Shown: positions 6,281 through 11,778 of the stretch, in pieces
Layout: the number at the start of each line of letters is the position of its first letter
Position numbering within the stretch: position 1 is the first letter of the stretch
Source: Candidatus Sulfopaludibacter sp. SbA3
GTDB taxonomy: Bacteria; Acidobacteriota; Terriglobia; Bryobacterales; Bryobacteraceae
NCBI GenBank assembly: GCA_945900935.1
Contig: CAMDKT010000117.1
Span: 1 to 11,778, forward strand
Length of the DNA: 11,778 bases
Direction of reading: 5' to 3'
Notes under the pieces: generated by a model
Seen by the model: the letters and a program-made list of their open reading frames with translations, nothing else
What the model was told of the DNA's origin: nothing
Database searches by the model: none
Made by a program: the position numbers and the translations under genes

Positions 6281-7969
6281 ATGCGATGTTTGTATTTCTC
6301 CCTTTTGGTATCGCTGGCCGTTACGCCGCCATTAGCTGCGGCACCCTCCGTAAAATCCTCGCCCGCCACTCTGGCATTCACATATCAGGAGGGCGCGGTC
6401 GCCATGCCGGCCGTCCAAACGCTGGCCGTCTCGGCTGTCGCTAGCGGCACCACTCCGCTCGTGTTTGTCAGTTCCGGCGGCAGCCAATGGCTCACCTTCA
6501 CGCCACTTTCCGGCAGGACGGCTCTATCCGTCAAAGTCACTGTCAATCCAACCTCGCTCCCCGTCGGGCAGTTCACCGAGACCATTACACTTACCACACC
6601 GGGAACCGGCGGTGACCCCGTCGTCATCCCTGTCATTCTCACTATCAGAGCGCCGCCGTCCGATATCAGGGTCACACCATTAACGCATGCGATCACCTAT
6701 CGCCTTGGGGACACGGCACCGCCACCCGTCTTCACACAACTCACAACCACCGGCGCGCTGATTTCCTATACGGCCGCCATCGTTGGCGCCAAATGGGTGC
6801 GCCTCGCTCCCTCCAGCGGCGCTGTCTTCCCCGGCTTCCGCGCCACCATCGCCATTTCGGTCGACGTCGCCGATCTTCCTCCCGGCACGCAAAGAGGGAC
6901 GGTCACCGTCAGTGCGCCTGACGCCGTCACCAAAACGACGACAGTTACGATCAACCTCACCGTTCAACCCGGTGTCCCCATCGCGACGACGCTCTGGCCT
7001 CCCCGCATCATCCGCGGCGCGCCCGAAAGCACCTTCACCATCACCGGCCAGCGATTTTTCAGCGGAACCGTCGTCAAATCCGGCGCCGTTACGTTGAAAA
7101 CCACAATTCTCGGGCCAAATTCGCTCCTGGCTGTGATCCCCGCAAATCTACTTGCCAATCCGGGCACCGTCCCGGTCATCGTCAGCAATCCCGATCCGGG
7201 CGGCGGCACGGCGAATGGACTCAACCTGGAAGTGCTGCCCCCCGGCCCCTTAGTCCTGGCCGTTGTCAATGCGGCATCCCAGCGCCCCGCCTCCCTCGCT
7301 CCCGGCGGAATTTTCACGGTATATGGCCAAGGACTCGGGCCCGAACCGCTTGTCGCCTTCGATGGCGTATCGCCCTTCGTCCCAACGATCATGGGCGGAA
7401 CCAGAGTCCTTCTCAACGGTGAGCCCCTACCCGTCATCTATAGCTCCGCTCGCCAAGTCTCCGCTGCCGCTCCAAACTCCCTGGAACCGGACCGTTCGTA
7501 CATGCTGGAGGTCGAGTACAACGCCGTCAGATCGACTCCCTTTCCGTTACTTTCGGTAAGGGCCGCGCCCGCCCTGTTCACCGCCAGCGGTGCCGGCATC
7601 GGCAATGCCGCCGCTTTTCAGGCCGACCCGGTCAGCGGCGATGTCACGCTAAACTCCGACAAAACGCCGGCGGCAAAGGGCAACGTCCTGGTTCTTTACA
7701 CGACCGGCACTGGAGCCACCCTGCCAGTTCAACTCAATGGCTTCGTCGCGACGGAAGCGTCCGCGACTTCCATTCCCAACATCTCTGTCCTTCTCGGCGA
7801 CATCCAGGCCGAAGTCCTCTACGCCGGCGCGGCTCCCGGCCTCATCACCGGCATCGTCCAAATCAACGCCCGCGTTCCCGACAACACTCCCACTGGCAAG
7901 GCTGTTCCAATTACCATCAAGGTCGCCAGCAACGCCAGCCCGCCTGGCGTCTCGCTGAATATCAAGTAG
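6281..7969 (+). CDS. Secreted BACON/IPT protein with TIGR03437 C-terminal domain
   Basis: The product is 562 residues and is predicted to be exported. The ATG at 6281 was chosen because it places a signal peptide (MRCLYFSLLVSLAVTPPLAAA) at the N-terminus and starts 40 nt after the previous stop. An in-frame ATG at 6209 would bury the signal and overlap the upstream gene. Domains in order: two BACON-like beta-sandwich repeats (about 26-123 and 128-229, each with a W-(L/V)-x-(F/L)-x-P-x-S-G core), an IPT/TIG Ig-like domain (about 233-319), and the TIGR03437 domain (about 325-562), starting VVNAASQRPASLAPGGIFTVYGQGLG and ending QINARVPDNTPTGKAVPITI. TIGR03437 is strongly expanded in Solibacter and is thought to mark surface or secreted proteins; its function is unknown. 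No catalytic domain is visible, so adhesion or carbohydrate binding is only a guess. The stop runs straight into a GC-rich hairpin. Confidence 0.88.
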   Translation: MRCLYFSLLVSLAVTPPLAAAPSVKSSPATLAFTYQEGAVAMPAVQTLAVSAVASGTTPLVFVSSGGSQWLTFTPLSGRTALSVKVTVNPTSLPVGQFTETITLTTPGTGGDPVVIPVILTIRAPPSDIRVTPLTHAITYRLGDTAPPPVFTQLTTTGALISYTAAIVGAKWVRLAPSSGAVFPGFRATIAISVDVADLPPGTQRGTVTVSAPDAVTKTTTVTINLTVQPGVPIATTLWPPRIIRGAPESTFTITGQRFFSGTVVKSGAVTLKTTILGPNSLLAVIPANLLANPGTVPVIVSNPDPGGGTANGLNLEVLPPGPLVLAVVNAASQRPASLAPGGIFTVYGQGLGPEPLVAFDGVSPFVPTIMGGTRVLLNGEPLPVIYSSARQVSAAAPNSLEPDRSYMLEVEYNAVRSTPFPLLSVRAAPALFTASGAGIGNAAAFQADPVSGDVTLNSDKTPAAKGNVLVLYTTGTGATLPVQLNGFVATEASATSIPNISVLLGDIQAEVLYAGAAPGLITGIVQINARVPDNTPTGKAVPITIKVASNASPPGVSLNIK

Positions 7970-7996
7970 GGATCCCCGGGAACTACCGGCTATCCC
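7969..7996. terminator. GC-rich hairpin at the stop codon
   Basis: GGGAT (7969-7973) pairs with ATCCC (7992-7996), and CCGG (7976-7979) pairs with CCGG (7986-7989), with a 2x2 internal loop and a 6-nt apical loop. It begins on the last base of the stop codon. There is no T-tract on either strand, so it may be a rho-assisted terminator or 3'-end stabiliser. Confidence 0.35.
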
Positions 7997-8003
7997 CAAT
8001 GCG

Positions 8004-8057
8004 CCCTGCGGTCGAAAGACGCAGGGGAGGAAGCCCCTCGCGAAGCGTTGGCGTCTT
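8004..8057. repeat. Nested, mutually exclusive inverted repeats
   Basis: AAGACGC (8016-8022) pairs with GCGTCTT (8051-8057) and encloses two smaller hairpins: AGGGG/CCCCT (8023-8027 with 8034-8038) and CGC/GCG (8039-8041 with 8045-8047), giving a three-way-junction shape. An alternative stem, CCCTGCG (8004-8010) with CGCAGGG (8020-8026), uses the same bases and excludes the first fold. The element sits between the TIGR03437 gene and the kinase remnant. It could be a bidirectional terminator, a dispersed palindromic repeat or the edge of a deleted element. Confidence 0.45.
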
Positions 8058-8092
8058 GAAAGCCCCGCGATCCTCCTCCGCTCCAAACCGCT

Positions 8093-8473
8093 CGCTTCCG
8101 CCAGCCGGCGGTGATAACAGGCAATCGCCTCCGGAAGCCGGCCCGCAGCAAATTCCGCGTGCTCGCAGGCCTCCGTTAATCTATGAACGACACCGGCGCG
8201 GTCCCAAGGCGCGAGGATCTGTTGCTCCACTACCAACGCCGCGAACGCAACCGGCACCTTGCGCCCTGCGAAGAACTCCGCCGCCGCGGTCCGCTTGAAC
8301 TTCTCGAGTTCCGCCAGCCACTTTTGATGCGCCTCAACTGTCCGCGCCCGTCCCTCGTCTTCAAAGTAACGAGCCGCCAACTCGCCGTCCTGACGAATCA
8401 TCCGGTATCCGAACAAAACCAGAAGAACGCAGGGAAACACCACCGTGGCACCGAATAGTGCGAGCCGCTTCAC
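8093..8473 (-). pseudogene. Truncated sensor-kinase N-terminal region
   Basis: The first 127 codons look genuinely coding: a membrane segment (LALFGATVVFPCVLLVLFGY, residues 4-23), then MIRQDGELAARYFEDEGR, a helical stretch, VPVAFAALVVEQQILAPWDR, and a TPR-like segment EFAAGRLPEAIACYHRRLAEA. This order resembles the N-terminal sensor part of acidobacterial histidine kinases, in which several helical repeats, a HAMP or PAS region and the kinase core follow. Here the likeness ends near 8093. The open frame continues to 7649, but only as Arg-rich sequence and then as the antisense of the TIGR03437 gene. No His box or ATPase domain is present, so it cannot signal as a kinase. The start is GTG at 8473 with no clear ribosome binding site. 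It lies 49 nt downstream of the beta-propeller gene stop. Confidence 0.55.
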
Positions 8474-8522
8474 AGATGGATTCTACTAGTTACGGGGCGG
8501 AACGTTGTCACGAAATTGTCAA

Positions 8523-9881
8523 CTACTTCAACCGTACCGTCACTCCGTGCGGATCACTTTCCTCGCTGCGATCAATTGGATTCTGCAGCGTCGTCCGGAA
8601 GACGTGCGTCAACGTCCCAAAGGCCCCGCCTCGGGACAATGTCAAAATCCCCAACCCAGGCGTCCCGCCCGTCGCCACATGCGGCGATCCTGTCTGCGGC
8701 TTCGGCCCGCGCAGCGCCAGATAGAATCGATTCCCAAGAGGCGACAGCGCCGCCAGATCCGGTGTCGGCTTCGCGCTCACTCCACTGGCGCGAAGATCGA
8801 CCGAGTTCATGTGGCGTCCCGTCGGCACACGATAAACCTCGGCGATATCCGCCGTCCGGTCAAACACCCACAAATACCCGCCGCCGGCCGACGCTCCCAT
8901 CCCATGTCCATCTCGTCCGCCGGACGCGTCACCCGCCCAGAACTTCATCAACTGCGAGTTCGGCTCCGCAAACGCGGGCGCCGATGGATACTCGTCCCGC
9001 GCCTGATAAACCAGGAGCTGATCCGGATTCGTCGTCACCGACCCCGCGCCGGCCAACAAATAAACATTTCCCCCAATCTGCGTTCCCCCACAACCGTCGC
9101 GCGGGAAGCTTTCGTTCCCATATTCGGCCACGATTGCCATCGGCGTCGCCGCCGGATCCACAACAAACATCCCTCCTCCGCGGAACGTCACATACACCTT
9201 CCGGTTCGCGCTCGTCACCGGACAAATCGGCGCGTTATCCGGCCGGTTGTGCTGGCCAAAATACCCCGCATCGCTTTCATTCACCGGCGTTGCCGTCTGG
9301 CACGGCAATCCGTTCGGCGTCCGGCACGTCGCCAGATTCAGCGTCGCCGCCGTATCGTGCCGGAACGTGTCCGTCGCCGGATCGTACACGATCTTTTCGA
9401 GCAGCTTGCCGTTCTGATTTGCCACGATCAGCGACAGCCCATCCGGCATCCAAAATGCCGCATGAGCTTGCCGCGCGCCGCCATCGCCCGCCGTCATCCG
9501 GAACAACGCTTTCGGCCGGCGAGTGGCTCCATCAATCACCGCCACATGCCCGCTTGCAACGAACGCCAGCGCCATATAGTCGGATGTCGGGCTCTGAAAA
9601 ATCATGTGCGGCCGCGACACATTCGCGCCGGTTGCATTGTTCGGCCCGCCGAGCGCGAACATCTCCGCCAGATCGATCACCGCCGACCGGTCCACCGGTC
9701 CGCCTGGATTCTCCAAGTCCTCCCCATCATGAATCACCAACCGCCCGCCATGCGTCCCGCGCGGCGCGGCCGCCGAGTACCCGGCTGTATTGTTCTGATC
9801 GGTCAGCCATACCTCGTAGCCTTGCCCCATGAGGCACCCGGCCGCTGCTATCAAAGACAGCAACATTTTGTGTTTGCGCAT
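8523..9881 (-). CDS. Secreted beta-propeller-like protein
   Basis: The 452-residue protein has a signal peptide (KMLLSLIAAAGCLMGQ; cleavage probably after G19 or A14). The AAGC stretch is a poor lipobox because a Leu or Val is missing at -3. Repeated strand units such as SGHVAVIDGATRRPKALFRM (110-129), GLSLIVANQNGKLLEKIVYD (148-167), NRKVYVTFRGGGMFVVDPA (226-244) and GGGYLWVFDRTADIAEVYRV (333-352) are typical of YVTN- or lactonase-like propellers. Cysteines 186, 194, 220 and 264 could form disulfides outside the cytoplasm. The end, DPHGVTVRLK, is typical of the last blade in such proteins. The substrate is unknown. The start is supported by AAAGGGG about 7 nt before the ATG. It transcribes toward the kinase remnant. 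Confidence 0.85.
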   Translation of the reverse strand: MRKHKMLLSLIAAAGCLMGQGYEVWLTDQNNTAGYSAAAPRGTHGGRLVIHDGEDLENPGGPVDRSAVIDLAEMFALGGPNNATGANVSRPHMIFQSPTSDYMALAFVASGHVAVIDGATRRPKALFRMTAGDGGARQAHAAFWMPDGLSLIVANQNGKLLEKIVYDPATDTFRHDTAATLNLATCRTPNGLPCQTATPVNESDAGYFGQHNRPDNAPICPVTSANRKVYVTFRGGGMFVVDPAATPMAIVAEYGNESFPRDGCGGTQIGGNVYLLAGAGSVTTNPDQLLVYQARDEYPSAPAFAEPNSQLMKFWAGDASGGRDGHGMGASAGGGYLWVFDRTADIAEVYRVPTGRHMNSVDLRASGVSAKPTPDLAALSPLGNRFYLALRGPKPQTGSPHVATGGTPGLGILTLSRGGAFGTLTHVFRTTLQNPIDRSEESDPHGVTVRLK

Positions 9882-9923
9882 CGATTTGCCCCTTTCGAGA
9901 TTTGCACTTTACGTCATCGGCAT

Positions 9924-9929
9924 TGTATA
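9924..9929 (-). promoter_or_regulatory. Candidate -10 box of the beta-propeller gene
   Basis: On the minus strand the sequence TATACA (continuing AAT) lies 42 nt upstream of the ATG at 9881, a plausible distance for a -10 element. No good -35 hexamer sits 16-18 nt further upstream, so the call is weak. Confidence 0.25.
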
Positions 9930-10017
9930 TCACGCCGCCACTCTTATAGAGCGGTCCCCAGGGGGGCAGGCCAAAACCGGCAAGCGGACGTCTCGCAATC
10001 GAGCCCGCCTCAAGCGA

Positions 10018-10031
10018 CGTCGAATACGACG
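10018..10031 (-). terminator. Small stem-loop downstream of the SDR gene
   Basis: CGTCG (10018-10022) pairs with CGACG (10027-10031) around a 4-nt loop, 52 nt after the SDR stop on the minus strand. There is no T-tract, so a role in termination is uncertain. The rest of the 200-bp gap (9882-10083) shows no gene. Confidence 0.2.
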
Positions 10032-10083
10032 GGATTGGGAAAAGGTTCGGCCCGGCACTTGGCGCGCCAGCGTCTGCCGTAAA

Positions 10084-10872
10084 TCAATACGCCGGCTCAA
10101 ACGGCCAATTCGCCGTCGTCGTATACCCGCCATCCACCGCAATCACTTGCCCTGTAACATAACTCGACGCCGGGCTCGACAAAAACACCGCCAACCCTGC
10201 AATATCCGCCGGCGTTCCCATCTGCGGATTCGCCTGCACACCTTGCAGCCAATCATGCATCGGCTTCTGCGCCCACATATCCTTATTCAAATCCGTCAAA
10301 ATAAAGCCCGGCGCAATGCAGTTCACTTGAATGTTATAACGGCCCCACTCCGCCGCCTGCACGCGCGTCATTCCGGCAATCGCCGCTTTACTAATCGCGT
10401 AAACACTCAAATACGGAATCCCCAGCAACGACATCAAGCTCCCAATGTGGATAATTTTTCCGCCTTTGCCGCCCTCCACCATCCCGCCGCCAATGTACTG
10501 GCACAACTCAAAAATCCCGTGCAGATTCGTGTCGAGAATCTTGTTGTACTCGTCCTTCGTATAATCCTGCATCCGGCGCCGGACATTCGTCCCGGCCACG
10601 TTGATCAGAATATCGGTCTTCCCCCGGAACTCCGCCGCAAACGCGCGGATCGAGTCCGAATCCGTCATATCAATCGACCGGGAATCGGCGCTGTATCCGG
10701 CCGCCGTCAACACGGCAACCTCCTCCGCCAACTTGTCCACCGACCGCGCCGCCAGAATCGTATGCGCGCCGGCGGCCGCAATCTCCTTGGCGATCGCCAA
10801 ACCGATGCCGCGGCTGGCACCAACGACCAGGGCGGTTTTGCCCTTTAAAGAAAAAAGTGTTTCAAGAGACAT
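10084..10872 (-). CDS. SDR-family oxidoreductase
   Basis: This classical short-chain dehydrogenase has 262 residues. The cofactor motif GASRGIG is at 18-24, with R43 after the second strand, which suggests NADP(H). D68, N91 of NVAG and N116 are also in place. The catalytic set is S145, Y158 and K162 (YAISK), and the C-terminal signature is IAPGFILTDL followed by YVTGQVIAVDGG. All active residues are present. It most resembles gluconate 5-dehydrogenase or 3-oxoacyl-ACP reductase-like members; the sugar-acid reading is the better guess because of the MWAQKP loop and the extra C-terminal tail, but the substrate cannot be fixed. The ATG at 10872 was chosen because the Rossmann fold starts ten residues later; a TTG at 10920 would add 16 unrelated residues. 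The start overlaps the upstream gene's end by 11 nt and has no clear ribosome binding site, which suggests translational coupling. Confidence 0.93.
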   Translation of the reverse strand: MSLETLFSLKGKTALVVGASRGIGLAIAKEIAAAGAHTILAARSVDKLAEEVAVLTAAGYSADSRSIDMTDSDSIRAFAAEFRGKTDILINVAGTNVRRRMQDYTKDEYNKILDTNLHGIFELCQYIGGGMVEGGKGGKIIHIGSLMSLLGIPYLSVYAISKAAIAGMTRVQAAEWGRYNIQVNCIAPGFILTDLNKDMWAQKPMHDWLQGVQANPQMGTPADIAGLAVFLSSPASSYVTGQVIAVDGGYTTTANWPFEPAY

Positions 10873-11778
10873 GTTGAGTTCTGTGTTGAGTAGTGGTTTT
10901 AATAACGAACAACGCGCCAAGATACAAAGCGCCGCCGAGCAGCAAAGTTTCGCGTAACCCTAGGTATATCGCAAAGAAGATCGCCGCCGCTGAGCCCAGC
11001 ACGCTCGACGCCGCGTTCAACGACCAGGCCCAGCGCACGCTCGGCTTGTGGAATGCTTCCAGCCGGGCTAAACCCTGCGGAAACGGCATGCCCATGCAGA
11101 ACCCGGCCGGTGCGATTAATAACACCGTGAGCAGCATCTTCACCGCCAACGGTAGCCCAACAAGCGCTGTCGTAATCGGTGCCGCTGTAAAGGCGAGAAT
11201 AGACACGAGCACCGTCACCAGACCCAATGCCCGCATCAGCTTGCCGTCGTCGTCGCCAATATACTTCCCGCTCAAATAACTGCCCAACCCGCTAGAGATC
11301 AGCATCGAAAATACAATCACCGTCAGCGCGTAGGTCGGATGGCCCAGAAACAATACGAACTTCTGAATCAACGCCACTTGAATCAAAATGTAGCCCACGC
11401 CGATGCAAAGGAAATACATCAGGAAACGCAGCACGCCCTTCTCCCGCGGCAGTCGCGTTCCCAGCACCAACGGCGGCATGGCCAGAATGATGATCGTGGC
11501 CAACAAACTCACGCCCACCAAAGAGAACAGCATCGGCACCGCGCGATTGATTTTATAATCGGCGCTCTCTTTGTTCATCGTGGTCAGGAAGTTCCACAAG
11601 TCCCGCGGCTGCACGGTGTAAAAGAAGAAGGGCCGGTTGTCGCTGACGGCAGTAACGTCAAACGGATACTGCTCCAGCCATGCGTCCAGATTCTTCGCCA
11701 GTAGCGCCTGCCCGAAGGGCGAATTGGCGCCATCGCCCGGCAAATAAATACGTTGAAAATGCGCTTTGGCAATAATTC
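10862..11778 (-). CDS. Membrane spermidine-synthase-like protein, C-terminal part
   Basis: The frame is open to the right edge, so the gene begins outside the window; the TTG at 11743 is only an internal codon. The visible 304 residues start with the end of a spermidine-synthase/methyltransferase-like fold: PGDGANSPFGQALL, then FDVTAVSDNRPFFFY, the (T/S)DnRPFFF motif typical of membrane-fused aminopropyltransferase-like proteins. About seven hydrophobic segments follow, including GVGYILIQVALIQKFVLFLG, LTVIVFSMLISSGLGSYLSG, VKMLLTVLLIAPAGFCMGMP and SSVLGSAAAIFFAIYLGL. Such proteins are common in Acidobacteriota. Whether they make polyamines is unproven, and the active-site part is not visible here. 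The stop (10862-10864) lies inside the start of the SDR gene, so both are probably expressed together. Confidence 0.85.
   Translation of the reverse strand, partial: IIAKAHFQRIYLPGDGANSPFGQALLAKNLDAWLEQYPFDVTAVSDNRPFFFYTVQPRDLWNFLTTMNKESADYKINRAVPMLFSLVGVSLLATIIILAMPPLVLGTRLPREKGVLRFLMYFLCIGVGYILIQVALIQKFVLFLGHPTYALTVIVFSMLISSGLGSYLSGKYIGDDDGKLMRALGLVTVLVSILAFTAAPITTALVGLPLAVKMLLTVLLIAPAGFCMGMPFPQGLARLEAFHKPSVRWAWSLNAASSVLGSAAAIFFAIYLGLRETLLLGGALYLGALFVIKTTTQHRTQHVS

Noticed and set aside
7649..8092. Continuation of the sensor-kinase-like frame on the minus strand
   Set aside because: Past about residue 127 the translation becomes Arg/Gly/Ser-rich and then is purely antisense to the well-supported TIGR03437 gene, so only the first part is treated as a gene remnant.
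10059..10069. Palindrome TGGCGCGCCA, also present near 707-716
   Set aside because: Both are the short GC palindrome GGCGCGCC with one flanking pair, expected by chance in GC-rich DNA, and one lies inside the transposase coding region.
8505..10082. Long plus-strand open frames of 525 and 438 codons
   Set aside because: They are antisense to the beta-propeller gene and rich in Arg, Pro, His and Ser, as expected for shadows of a GC-rich gene; the opposite strand gives a signal peptide and regular propeller blades.
9829..10848. Plus-strand open frame of 339 codons
   Set aside because: It is antisense to the SDR gene, which has a complete catalytic set; the plus-strand product is Arg/His-rich and has no recognisable features.
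1..11778. CRISPR array, tRNA, rRNA, prophage or defence genes
   Set aside because: No regularly spaced repeats, cloverleaf, rRNA-like sequence or recognisable phage or defence protein was seen on either strand.

Overview
The window looks like chromosomal DNA of a GC-rich, Gram-negative bacterium of the Acidobacteriota, most likely the Solibacter/Bryobacter branch. The strongest pointers are a secreted protein ending in the 'Solibacter uncharacterized C-terminal domain' (TIGR03437), a remnant of the N-terminal sensor region typical of acidobacterial histidine kinases, and an lpxB gene, which implies lipid A and an outer membrane. This placement rests on recalled family features, not on a database search.

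Layout. (1) 1-1463: the right part of an insertion sequence. It has the end of a small DUF6788-like accessory ORF, then a DDE transposase split by a frameshift and lacking a normal start codon, so probably dead. (2) 1464-1827: intergenic, with a hairpin, a perfect 15-nt palindrome and a possible 41-codon ORF behind a good ribosome binding site. (3) 1828-2181: a small DUF5684-type membrane protein whose stop overlaps, tail to tail, the next gene. (4) 5342-2178, minus strand: lpxB followed 30 nt later by a secreted M1-aminopeptidase-like protein with TPR repeats that has lost every zinc-binding and catalytic residue. (5) 5413-7969, plus strand, divergent from lpxB: an unrecognised 275-residue protein, a compact hairpin, and a secreted BACON/IPT/TIGR03437 protein. 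(6) 7969-8095: a structured junction of nested and mutually exclusive inverted repeats. (7) 8473-8093, minus strand: the truncated 5' end of a sensor-kinase-like gene. (8) 9881-8523, minus strand: a secreted beta-propeller-like protein. (9) 11778-10084, minus strand: the C-terminal part of a membrane spermidine-synthase-like protein overlapping an SDR oxidoreductase by 11 nt.

How the parts relate. Most genes are ordinary envelope, secreted or metabolic genes, and I see no defence system, CRISPR array, RNA gene or prophage. The points most worth following are the inactivated M1-like protein next to lpxB, the structured junction where a sensor-kinase gene is cut off, and the small ORF and palindrome ahead of the DUF5684 gene. 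The window shows recent rearrangement (decayed IS, truncated kinase) inside an otherwise intact gene neighbourhood.
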